From Rhyacophila brunnea (taxonomy: Eukaryota > Arthropoda > Insecta > Trichoptera > Rhyacophilidae), in the NCBI GenBank assembly GCA_022495005.1, contig JAGYXB010000462.1, positions 186,001 to 250,000 of the forward strand: a stretch of 64,000 bases of DNA. The letters run 5' to 3'. A program made the translations under genes and the position numbers. The number at the start of each line of letters is the position of its first letter. Position 1 is the stretch's first letter. Positions 45,811 through 55,849 of this stretch are shown piece by piece. Under the pieces are notes generated by a model, which saw nothing but the letters and a program-made list of their open reading frames with translations, made no database searches and was not told where the DNA came from.

Positions 45811-46741
45811 CTTAGAAAATGGGAGCTGAAATGTGATAGCCTTGTCAGAAATCTGAGGATATTCTTTATTTACCGAAATCCAGAAAATAGCTAATGGTAC
45901 ATCGGCAAACTTCAGTTTTTGCGTCCCGTCGTTTATCAATACTTCAACAAATTCCTCTCGAATTTATGGGGGAAGCGCTTCCATAGAATTTTCGGCATTG
46001 GTTGAAAAAGGGTTTCGAATCCAGTCGTATTGATTGAATGAAAGTAATGATGAAATTTCTTTTGCAGCAAAGTGAAATGTTTTTGAGACGGATCCCAAAT
46101 TAATTTCTTGTTTTCAACGGTGGTCTGGTAGGTCCTTTGGTGATTGTAAAGATCCTTGTCTTAACTCCTAATTTATCAGAGCACGACAATATATTTTCAT
46201 TCTGACATTGCATTGTTTTATTAAGACGGTACTTCCGTGAAACGGCAAATAATTTTCAACAATAAGTGCGACGAAATTTCGGACTGGCTAGCAATCGGAG
46301 AGCGAAAGTCGAGCTGTGAACACGTCAATTTGTTTTGTGATGGCGACGGGGGAATTAATTCTTAAATCGTATAAAAATGACTAATAAACGTTACCCATTT
46401 ACTTGAAAAAGAAGACATGTCAATGAATATGTTTATATTAATATTAATAGAACAATAAACATAACATTAAATGGACGCATGTTGACTTTTTATGACAAAT
46501 TATGTTTTGTTCTGCACGCGTAATTTGCACAATCTTCTAGTCGCGTAGTCACGATCGTTTTAGACCGTGCCCCAGCTGAAGTATAGCCTTAAGTTCATGC
46601 AGGTGCTCAACTATTTATATTACCTGCCATGTACGCAAATTTGGCTATTAAGTAAGTATTGTATAATTTATAATTTTTTTTGGAGCAATGCACCGCGGCA
46701 CACCTAGCATCCTCTCACGGCACACCGGTTGGGGAGCACTG
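45811..46741 (-). pseudogene. hAT transposase C-terminal fragment (ZBED/SCAND-like) with 5' terminus
   Basis: Minus-strand frame 46105-45815: AAKEISSLLSFNQYDWIRNPF, then (after one TAA) EEFVEVLIN, LKFADVPLAIFWISVNKEYP, AITFQLPFSKTY. This order is that of the C-terminal dimerisation region of ZBED5/FAM200-like hAT transposases, where a TTYLCE motif should follow; it is cut at SKTY by the repeat boundary. At 46741-46719 (minus) CAGTGCTCCCCAACCGGTGTG is a typical hAT end, so the 5' terminus is probably present and the 3' half lost. Confidence 0.65.
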
Positions 46742-46787
46742 CTCTAGATGTACCAATCCGATGCTCATGCCCATACCGATGCTTAAA

Positions 46788-47991
46788 ATGTACTAGACGA
46801 GAACCAACCAAGAGAACAAGCTGGATTTAGAGGAGGATACAGCACTATGGACCATATTAAAGTCGTCAGAGAAACCATAGAGCGGTGCCAAGAATACAAA
46901 CTGCCAATATGCATGGGTTATGGGACTATGAGAAGGCGTTCGATTTCATAAATAAATTTTCAATATTCAATGCACTCAGAAATGAGGGAATCCCCGGGAG
47001 CTATATAAATATTTTCAATAATAATATACAATAGCGCAACAGCATCTGTCAATCTTCATAAACCATCGCAAAGATTTCCTATCAGCAATGGAGTCCGACA
47101 AGGTGATACAATCTTACCTAAGCTATTTACAGCTACTCTTGAGGACTTATTCAGGCAACTTGACTGGAATGACAAAGGGATCCCAATAAATGGAGAATAC
47201 CTGAATCATCTGCACTTTGCCGATGACATAGCAATTTTTTCGCAAGACTCAGAAGATTTCCAAAGCAAAATGCAGGAATCGCTGAAGTAAGCAACAAACT
47301 AGGCTTGAAAATAAATTAATGTAACAAAGATGAAAGCATGTTCAACTGCTATGCGGGCCAAAAAGAGATCCTCATTAATGGCACTAAGCTCGAACAGGTG
47401 AAAACTACATCTATCTGGAACAACAAGTTTAGTGCCTATAGATGGATGTATATTTGATGAAATTGTTTGCAGAGTAAAGTTGAGCTAGAGTGCATTTGGC
47501 CGCTTGAATAATGTCTTCAAAAATGAGCTTCCACTGTACCTAAAGTGCAAAGTGTTCAACCAGTGTGTGTTTCCCGTAACCACATATGCGTGTGAAATAT
47601 GGAGCCTTAGTAAAAGAGAGATCCAGAAACTTAGAGTAGCACAACGTGGTAAGGAGAGGTGCATGCTGGGCATAACGCTAAAGGAAAAAAAGAGGAATGA
47701 GTGGATGAGGAAGCAGACAAGGGTTTGTGATGTGATAGCATTAAAAGCCTCAAATGGAGATAGGCTGAACACATGGCTCGAAGAAGAGATAATCGTTGGA
47801 TAATTAATGTAGTCATCCAGTGGTATCAAAGAGGTACAAAACGTCCGCAAGGTAGACCTAGAGGCCGCTGGATCGATGAAATGATAAAGTTCTGTGGAAG
47901 TACATGATAACGCAACGCACATGACCGAGAGAAGTGGAAGCAGCTTGAAGATGACTTCATCCAGCAGTAGATAGATTCAGACTGATGATGA
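46788..47991 (+). pseudogene. RTE-clade non-LTR retrotransposon, ORF2 C-terminal part
   Basis: Fragments in order: EQAGFRGGYSTMDHIKVVRE (46815), DYEKAFDFI (46928), IPGSYINIF, FPISNGVRQGDTILPKLFTA (47083), EYLNHLHFADDIAIF (47200-47245, catalytic FADD), NELPLYLKCKVFNQCVFPV (47520), MLGITLKEKKRNEWM, RGRWIDEMIKF. Motif spelling is RTE-like. The 3' end 'gactgatgatgatattt' (about 47975-47991) is a typical short-repeat RTE tail. Many frameshifts; inactive. Confidence 0.8.
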
Positions 47992-48137
47992 TATTTTATT
48001 TAACATACTACAATGTGTTTAGATCAAAAATTGGACACCAATAAAAAATAATAATTATGTAGGTAATTGTTATTACTTATATTTTTTTATGGAACTCTAC
48101 GAACCTAACAAAATGAATCTCAAAGTAGCTAGATACT

Positions 48138-48510
48138 GTTAAGCCCCCGAATGGTCCCCATTTGGGGATGTCTCTGTGGACCAAGAAAGGCCCGAACTAT
48201 TATTAAGCCGGCGCGTAGTAAGGGTTGATTGCGAAAATAAATAAATGAACGATAAGGCAACGTTGTATGAATACCGTTGGAAAAAGACGGGAATGGCAGC
48301 ACCGATTTTGCGGCAGTTTGTTTTGGCGCGGCAGACGCTAGTAGACAGCCAAACGGTAAACAATAATAAACTCACCCTTCGCAAAAGAATAAAAATAGGA
48401 GAATTGTATCAAAAATGTAACTTAATAGTATTAATTCTCGTAATAAACCTCGCCGTTTCCGATTACAATTCTAGTGTTTTATTTGTTCATTCCTGAAGTT
48501 CATACACAGA
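48138..48510 (+). other. Possible solo LTR
   Basis: Starts 'tgttaagcccccgaatgg' and includes 'gaataaaaatagg' and 'gtaataaacctcgcc', which could be polyadenylation signals, and is GC-richer than its flanks. A CA end with a clear target duplication was not established. No coding motif. Confidence 0.3.
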
Positions 48511-48688
48511 CGAAAACACCACCATGCTGAGCGAGGAGATGAATGCCTCTTCTCGCTCACGACTTGGATGGAGATGTCGTACCTACTTATATAAATAAGA
48601 GAATATTATGTAGGTCGTCGATGGGCACGTAGACATGTTTTCTAGACGTGCGAGTATATTGGAAAGATTTTCTAACTTTCCGTCTAGA

Positions 48689-48760
48689 CAGTGTCTGCCA
48701 AACTTTTTCACACTTTTGGCACACTAGTGAAAAGGATTTGTTCCGCAGCACACCAAATAA
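48689..48760 (+). repeat. hAT-like terminus
   Basis: 'cagtgtctgccaaactttttc' followed by 'ttggcacactag...gcacacc' is the usual look of hAT ends. No partner end assigned. Confidence 0.35.
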
Positions 48761-49129
48761 AAATTCCTTAAAAAAGGAAAAGAACCTTATTAATGTGAAT
48801 AAAAGAAATCATAGTGTAGACCTGTAGACTGTAGGGAACATTTTTTTAAAAATAAATTTTCAACATAATATAAGGTATTTACTAATAAAAAGAAGAGAAC
48901 TCTGGTGTGTGAGATCCTCGTATCTAGCTCATGGGTGTATGTGAGTGAAGCATTGTATGGCTTTGATATCGTACATGATTTTGGCAATAAGACTGGAATT
49001 CACAGAACATGAGTTTTCTGCTTGAATTAGTAACACAGAACTTTTAATTTGTTTTCTCCGCGCGGAGTTACATTTATTGTAGATTATACAGACATTGATT
49101 TTTATAAGGTATATTGATTCTTGGAGGGC

Positions 49130-49264
49130 TTTAGATTTCGCCCGGCACGGTAATATTCATGTGTACACTAGCCTTTATATTGAGAGGGCTGGCGCGCACT
49201 GGGGCCGGTTTAGTGTTCACGCACTCACGCACTGGTAAACGGACGGTACAATTTTGATGGATGA
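49130..49264 (+). repeat. Dispersed GC-rich repeat, host of the mariner insertion
   Basis: 'gagagggctggcgcgcac' and 'cactcacgcactggtaaacg.acggt' recur at 55408-55450. The mariner at 49267 interrupts this repeat. Confidence 0.5.
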
Positions 49265-49266
49265 TA

Positions 49267-50567
49267 CGAGGGTGGGTCAATAAGTCCTTAGAAAAGCCGA
49301 CAGGTGGCGCGACTAGTACTGCAAGCGGTTTGTTTTCATGCAGCGGCACTACCGATTCAGTATGCTGCGAAGTTTCAATCAGATTGGTCGGGTTGTTGTG
49401 TGTTTCTCGTACATTTAAAAAAAAATTTGCTTGTGGAAAATGGAAAAATGGAAAATGGAGAAAATTGAGTTTAGAGTTGTAATTAAACATTTTAATATAA
49501 AAGGGTTAACAGCAAAGGAAATAAAAATGAGTTGGATTTAGTTCACGGCATATCTGCTCCTTCACTTGCAACTATTTATAACTGGTTAAATGAATTTAAA
49601 CGTGGTCGTACATCAACAAAGGATGAACCACGCTCAGGACGTCCTGTAGAGGTGACTACACCAGAAATGATCAATAAAATCCACGATATGGTGTTAAGTG
49701 ACCGAAGATTAAAGTTGAGTGAGATAATTGAGGTTACAGGGATCTCAAAAGGTAGCGTCATTTCTATTTTACATGACAAATTGGGCATGAAAAATATTTC
49801 TGCAAGATGGGTGCCGCGTTTGCTCACAGTCGACAATAAACGCAATAGGGTGGTGGCCTCTAAAGCCCTGTTGTCGCTCATGCAACGCAATCCGGATGAA
49901 TTTTTTCGTCGCTTTGTGACTGTAGATGAAACATGGATACACCACTATACTCCCGAGACGAAAGAACAGTCAAAGCAGTGGATTGCGAAGGCAAACCATG
50001 TCCAAAGAAGGCGAAAACCGTAAAATCAGCTGGTAAGGTTATGGCTACTGTATTTTGGGATGCACGTGAAATTATTTTCGTTGACTATTTGGAAAAAGGA
50101 AAAACAATAACAGGGGATTATTATGCATCTTTATTGGACCAGCTAAAAAACAAAATTGAAGAAAAACGGCCTCATTTAAACAGGAAAAAAATCCTCTTTC
50201 ATCAGGACAATGCCCGTGTTCACACATGTTTACGATCAATGGCTAAAATTGAAGAATTGAAGTTCGAATTGGTCGACCACCCACCGTATTCGCCAGATTT
50301 AGCCCCCAGTGACTTTTTCCTTTTCCCAAACTTAAAAAAATGGCTAAGTGGACAACGTTTTTTTTCAAATGAAGAAGTCATCGATCGGACAAATGCTTAT
50401 TTTGAGGACCTTCCGAAAACTTATTTTTCTGACGGTTTAAAAAAAATTGAGAAACGTCTAACCAAGTGTATTGAGCTCCAAGGAAATTATGTTGAGAAAT
50501 AAAAAAAAAATACAAAAATAAAACCTGTTTTAATGCTTTTTTCTAAGGAATTATTGACCCACCCTCG
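49267..50567 (+). mobile_element. Mariner transposon, complete with TIRs
   Basis: TIRs of 29 bp (CGAGGGTGGGTCAATAA... at 49267-49295; complement at 50539-50567) match at 28 positions, flanked by TA on both sides (49265-49266, 50568-50569). The length of 1301 bp is typical of mariners. The transposase inside is broken by two frameshifts. Confidence 0.95.
49440..50502 (+). pseudogene. Mariner transposase with two frameshifts
   Basis: Start ATG near 49440 (MEKWKMEKIEFRVVIKHF). A first frameshift in an A-run near 49527 leads to the frame with the helix-turn-helix region (SLATIYNWLNEFKRGRTS, RSGRP), the WVPR linker motif and TVDETWIHHY (first catalytic Asp). A second frameshift near 49985 leads to FHQDNARVH (second Asp) and PYSPDLAPSDFFLFP (third Asp), with 34 residues between the last two: the mariner DD34D triad. 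All catalytic residues are kept, so decay is limited to indels. Confidence 0.9.
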
Positions 50568-50569
50568 TA

Positions 50570-51050
50570 TTTATTTAATAAAACAAAACATTGTGAACAT
50601 AACAAATCTAAATTCAAAACGTTCACAACATGTCATTTACATTATAACAAATATTACCCTCACAAGAGAGAAGAATACAATACATATATTATTATATTAT
50701 AGTAGATAATAATTAAAAAAATATATATAAGTAGCTACACTTAAACTTACACATTCAATATATGCAGAAAAATGAAATTTTCAAAACAGAAACCATACTA
50801 GTAGGTACTGTAAAATATAATTTCGAATACTAAATACATAGCATGTCACCGAAAAATTCTACGTCTTTAGGGAGCGGTTGACTAGTCTTGCACCCTCGCT
50901 AATGGTGCCTGATAGGCTTGACATATTATGAGGTTGATGAATGATGATGACTTGACTTTTGATCATCCTTTAGTATTTTGGGGCACGCCGGCGTTAGCCT
51001 CATCCCCTTCGTCTCAGTTATTAGGTCGCTAGCAAGGATATTCGCATGAT
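50570..51050. other. AT-rich, no gene
   Basis: No exon or repeat end recognised, apart from 'gatgaatgatgatga' near 50935, an RTE-like tail motif. Confidence 0.35.
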
Positions 51051-51056
51051 TCGACG

Positions 51057-51217
51057 TGGTGATGTTAATCTCCGGTCCTTGATGGGGGCCGGGATAAGCA
51101 GCAGCCTCCAAAGTCAAGTGTTGTTTCTTCGTACAATCCATTCGGGTGGCGATGTGAGTTTCCCGGTTCTTGATGAGGACCGGGCGAGGCTGCTGTCTTC
51201 AAGTCCAAGTGTTGTAT
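51057..51217 (+). repeat. Tandem duplication, unit about 80 bp
   Basis: 'gtgatgttaatctccggtcc...gccgggataagcagcagcc...tcaagtgttgt' and 'gcgatgtgagtttcccggttc...accgggcgaggctgctgtc...ccaagtgttgt' are diverged copies. It lies 140 bp beyond the stop of the gag-like ORF, possibly in its 3' region. Confidence 0.6.
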
Positions 51218-51360
51218 AATAATAATATTTAATTTTGAAAATTTTTCAATTTCAAAATTAATTTATAGTAATTTTGAGCTTGGAGCTCTCTTCATTCGGC
51301 AGCGTCCGCCGATTGACACCGCATCCCGCATCTTCTATTCGTTATTCTTCCATCCTCTTC

Positions 51361-52875
51361 TTAACGTCGGCGATGGTGGGTCTTCCGTCGCGGTTTCCTC
51401 TTCTTCCACCCCTGTTGGGGGGTGCATTCTTGATTGGATTCTGGGGTTTGTTCAGGTTCTGGGGGGTTGTCAAGGTCGGTATTTGTTTGGTCTGTTTGGT
51501 ATCTAATGGCTCGTCTTTGTATGTCCATTATGATTCTTTTGGCCTTTGGAGTGCCGATGAATTTTTCATCGATGCCCATTTCTTCGAGAAGTTCTGAGGT
51601 TGATGCAGGCGGGTCGAACATGTTGGTCTCGTCTCTGTTGAAAAATGCCTTGATGGCGCCTTTGAGGTATTTAGTGGCTATGACGTTGGTCTCTGGGATG
51701 TTGAGTTGAGTCATTATCATTTTCAATGAGTCTGATTTTAGAGTGTCAGATTCGGTAGTCGGGTAGTCGTCAGGAACCGTGTTGTCGGTTGCATCCGGTG
51801 GTGTTTGTGTGTTTCTTGTAGGCGACACGTAAGGAGAGCCCGTTGGAGTGAACAGGCTCTCATCGTCGTCGCTGCTGAGTTCGGCATCAGGGATGTCCGG
51901 GGTCGTTCTGGTTTCCGGTGTTTCAGTTGTGATTTCTGGTGTCTCTATTTTTGCTTCCGGTGATTCCGTTGTTGCGACTTCCGGTGTGACTGTATTGTCA
52001 GTTTCCGGGGTTTCGGTGGTCTCTCCTTATTTCGGTATTGTCGGTGTATGCGGGATGGCATCGTGGGGAATGGAGAGGTCCATTTCCGTGTACGCCTCCT
52101 TGTGGTGAGTGTGAGGGACTGCGTCATAGTCTGTCTGCGTTTGTGTGGTGGATAACACTCGGCTGTGAGTTGTCGTCATGCTGTTAGTGATGTTGAAGTG
52201 AAAGTCCTCTTCCTGCGTCTCGCTGTACTGGTCCGAGTACGTTAGAGTGTGGGGAGTTGGGACATCTATGTATGCGTCTGTTTGCGTCTGTGAAGCTGAC
52301 AAGTGTGTGCTTCGGTGCGGGCTATGTTGTCGATGGCAGCTGCTCCTTGGAGTTTCTACGGTGATTCTGCGTCGTAATGCGAACTGCAGATTGTGTATCA
52401 GTTGCCCTCGGTCGTTGTCAAAGAGTTTGACCAGGACAAGAGGCATAGGATGTTGGCTCCTGCCCCGGGCCATCCTCGTGACGCTGACTATCGGGTAACC
52501 TCTGCGGAGGAGATCGTTGGTGATATCCTCGGTAGGCACGCCGATCGGAAAGCCCCTGATGACTACGGATATCCGGTCTTTTTCCTGTGTAGTAAAGGTA
52601 ACAGGGTCTGCTTTCTTGATCGGCGATTGAGATGGACGTCTGTTGATGCGTGTTGGAGATCTGTGTTGTAGGTAGCGGCTCCTGTTGGTCCAGGTGTAAG
52701 ATTTGATGGTGTCACGGTTGGTCCTCCAGGAGTGAGTTCGGGCGGGTGTGTCGGTGTAGGTAATAGCCTCTGCCTCTTCTTGATATGCATTCAAGAGAAG
52801 GAGATGGAGTGTCATCAGTTCACGCAGTCTGATTGGTTTGCGTGAGTGAAGCTTGTTGATCTCATTGTTAATTTT
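51361..52875 (-). pseudogene. Non-LTR ORF1 (gag-like) with one in-frame stop
   Basis: A single minus-strand frame runs from upstream of 52815 to 51361, broken only by TAA at 52029-52027. It carries a PRE/C2HC-type block (RISVVIRGFPIGVPTEDI, LLRRGYPIVSVTRMARG, PMPLVLVKLFDNDRG, ITVETPRSSCH), like the nucleic-acid-binding proteins of X-element/Jockey-type retrotransposons. Normally zinc knuckles follow; here only one CH remnant is seen, then a long Thr/Gln/Pro-rich tail with TQTQTD repeats, and a Lys/Arg-rich end (WKKRKPRRKTHHRRR). No ORF2 follows. It may be a decayed ORF1 or a domesticated gag. Confidence 0.65.
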
Positions 52876-52883
52876 TTTCCATC

Positions 52884-53064
52884 GTGAGGTCGGTTGTCTC
52901 GCTCTGAAGTCTGTTGACTCGCTCTGAGGTTGGTTGTCTCGCTCAGGAGTCGGTTGTCTCGCTTTAAAGTCGGTTGTCTCGCTCTGAGGTTGTTGTCTCG
53001 CTCTGGGGTCGGTTGTCTCGCTCTGAGGTCGGTTGTCTTGCTCTGAAGTCGGATGTCTCGCTCC
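52884..53064 (-). repeat. 20-bp minisatellite, about nine units
   Basis: Consensus 'gctctgaggtcggttgtctc' on the plus strand, with one 19-bp unit and a few substitutions. It lies immediately upstream (on the minus strand) of the gag-like ORF. The unit is not a multiple of 3, so it is not a simple protein repeat. Position resembles the 5' UTR tandem repeats of some non-LTR elements. Confidence 0.8.
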
Positions 53065-53254
53065 TACAGCTATAGGTAGCTGGTAGGTATGTTTTTCTTG
53101 AATGTCTGGCTGCTTTTCGCTATAGGTAGCAAGTGGATAATTTCTTGCTTGGTCTGCGGGTGAAGTTTACTAGTAGGTCGACTGGTCACTTGCGGCGGTA
53201 GAAGTAGGTAACTGGTCTGGTCGGTATCTTGATTAAGAAGGTCTCGGTTGTATG

Positions 53255-53450
53255 CAGGTATCGGAGTGCGGGAAGAGACGTCCGCTCGCGACGGGTGCTA
53301 GACCGCAAGTGATGAATGATGATGATAAGTTCAGGATGAATGATATACACGCGACGTTTACTCAAACTGTAACAGATTTAGTGCAACGAAGGTCGAACAG
53401 ATACGTTTTGAGTCACTCGGTAGTTAACGACGGCTAAGCTATCACAGGGA
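53255..53450 (+). repeat. Dispersed repeat, copy 1
   Basis: 'aagttcaggatgaatgata', 'acgcgacgtttactcaaac', 'gcaacgaaggtcgaacagata' and 'gttaacgacggctaagct' recur in the same order at 55495-55620. Confidence 0.7.
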
Positions 53451-53454
53451 ATGG

Positions 53455-54355
53455 GAATTATTATGCATAATAATATATATGTTTAAACTTTATTATAATA
53501 TTAAGTCGAGATAACGCTGAAAATAATGTTATTTTCATTCTAACATCAAACATTATTTTTAATATTTTGTTGTTAATACAAATAATTACCCATGGCATGG
53601 CCTCCACATCCTGAAACGGGCCCCCAGGCTAAGATCTTTGGCGGGCCCCCCTACCTATCTCTAGGCAGCGTGATGTTCTACAGTAGCGTTTTATAAATGG
53701 TGTACCGTACACTGTACGCAGTAAAATTAATGTGTACATTTAGTGTTTTTTTGTATATTTTATTACTTTGATACATCCATTTAAATTATTATGGAGTTGT
53801 TGAGTATCCATTCACAATTAAACATTGTAGAGAAACTGTGTAAAAAAATTTTGAAGGACAAAAGCGCCGTAGGCAAGTATTTTGACTATTAGGGCAAATT
53901 TATGATGTGTTTATCTCATCTGGTTAACTCGCCACGCCGGGCCCCACCTGGGCCTGGGACCTCAGGCTAGAGCTCTGTCAGCCCCATCCCTTGTGGGGGC
54001 CACGACCCATGTATACACAATAAATTAATTATTTATTATGCACATCTTTAAGTTCTAACGAGGGAATAATTATTATTTTCTTTTGTAAACATCATTAGGA
54101 ATAATAATTCTTAGTCCGTATTAAAAATGTTTCAAGCGCGAAATGTATAAGGTACAACTACCTACTGAGTAGATAGAAACATATTAAAGAGACTTGCCTA
54201 CTTACTCTACCAAATCGTTACGTACGTCTATTCCTTTGTGCATTGAATTCAACCATGCGGCGTCCAATCGTCCCGGCGGCCAATTACACCGACGGTTAAT
54301 TAGTGCTGGCCAATTGCCCGCGGCCAGTTCGCGGCGCCAAATTGTCCTAGACCCC
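53455..54355 (-). mobile_element. Foldback-family arm interrupted by a 410-bp insertion
   Basis: Before and after the insertion the DNA matches the right arm at 2090-2606 ('gcataataatatatatgttta', 'acccatg|tataca', 'tcaagcgcgaaatgtataagg', 'cgtacgtctattcctttg', then the GC-rich block to 'gtcctagacccc'). Only one arm is present here. Confidence 0.75.
53595..54004 (+). mobile_element. Small CATGGCC-ended element with 7-bp target duplication
   Basis: Starts 'gcatggcctccacatcc' and ends 'cttgtgggggccacg'; ACCCATG flanks both sides (53588-53594, 54005-54011). The uninterrupted foldback copy reads 'taactacccatgtatagac', confirming the target. Relative of 36268-36643 in the other orientation. No ORF. 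Confidence 0.8.
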
Positions 54356-54359
54356 AAGC

Positions 54360-55400
54360 TGGGATCCTTCTGCTCTTAAGTTTGATCGAGTTATAAAAAG
54401 TAATACAAGCTTATAAAGTAACAAGTTATTAATGATATGACAATGACCATTGACTCGGTAAATAAAAACACAGCTCCATGTGGATTGATTTAACAATATT
54501 AAATAGATAACGATAAAATATTTGGGGAGAGACATCAATGTATTATCAGATTAAAGCTTTAATCATCTTTAAATCGATAAATCCCTATCTAAATACAATG
54601 GGAAGAATAAAATATATTTTTTATATCAAAGAGAAAGCGACAAACTATAAAAAAACGGTTAAAAATAAGCGTAAAAAATAGTAGTCTCTTGAAAAAAAAT
54701 ATCTTTTTAATGTTATTTAATAAGTTTTCTTTAGACCCTTGAGTCTCTTTCCTGAAATAATTATTTTTAACCATTCTGTATAAGTTAACATGGTAATTTA
54801 ATTAAATTTTCAAATAAAATAGTCAACGGACATCTTTCATTAAATAACACTTATTTAACTATTAGCCCCGGTAGGTGGCGTCTCAAAAGGCGAAAAGTGA
54901 AGTTTATAATAATTCCAACAAGAATTAAGTTTGTGCTGCGTTCTATTGCCGTAAACGGCGTATACCATATCTGCGCAATGTTGCTGGTGCAATATTGTAT
55001 TTTTCTAAGCATCGCAAATGCCTATTTTAGATGATTGGTTCTCAGTAAGTTATTCTTGACGAATCGTGGTGTTGCCACGTTTAGAAAAGTCCCTCAAACT
55101 ACGATTTGAACAAAAGAAAAATAGTTTATTTTATCACGAATGGTATGAAAATACCATCTAATTTTGTCCTCCACATAAATATATTCATATTTTTGTTTAG
55201 AAGGAAGAGTTTTATTCTTAGCTACTATTTTTATTGTTATCGAAATCGTTCATGAATAATCTATATTTTAAAATATACTTATTTTGTTTTACGCTTTTAT
55301 TATCAGTGGTTGGCTTTTTGCAATGGATTGTAATTTGAAGATGCTTGTGGATTACTAATTATGGGGAGGGGTTTAAACAGGATGCCAGACACTGGCCTTT
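54360..55400. other. AT-rich, no gene seen
   Basis: No exon, RNA gene or repeat end recognised; a slightly GC-richer piece at 54860-55090 has no recognisable frame. Confidence 0.4.
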
Positions 55401-55404
55401 TATG

Positions 55405-55625
55405 GTAAGAGGGCTGGCGCGCGCACTCACGAACTGGTAAACGCACGGTTCGGAACGTCACTCTCACGGTTTCACTTGGGATTTGGGATTAAATGATGAC
55501 GACAAGTTCAGGATAGATGATAGACGCAACGTTCTCTCAAACCATATCAGATATAGCGCAACGAAGGTCGAACAGATACATTTGAGATGAGTCACTCTGT
55601 GGTTAACGACGGCTTAGCTTTAATA
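55405..55625 (+). repeat. Dispersed repeats, second copies
   Basis: 55408-55450 matches 49180-49250 ('agagggctggcgcgc', 'ctggtaaacgcacggtt') and 55495-55620 matches 53320-53445. The two modules are adjacent here, which suggests they belong to one element. Confidence 0.6.
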
Positions 55626-55849
55626 AGCCTAGGCACGTCCGTTGCTTTGATGTAACTGAATGTCAACTTAATCACGGTCGACTTATGACCCGTGGGTGCT
55701 GCTCGTCTGGTTTTGCGACAACAACTGAGATTTTTGGTAGGTAGAAAAAAAGGAACGAGGGCCACAATAAATGCCCCAAACAATTTGTATTGTTTACATA
55801 TTTATTAATTCTCAATGTGATTCTCTGTAGAGTTGGATAAAACCTCTAC

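Noticed and set aside
47485..47922. 145-codon minus-strand frame
   Set aside because: Antisense of the RTE C-terminal region, whose motifs are on the plus strand.
52247..52671. Plus-strand ORFs of 83 and 92 codons
   Set aside because: Antisense shadows of the gag-like frame.
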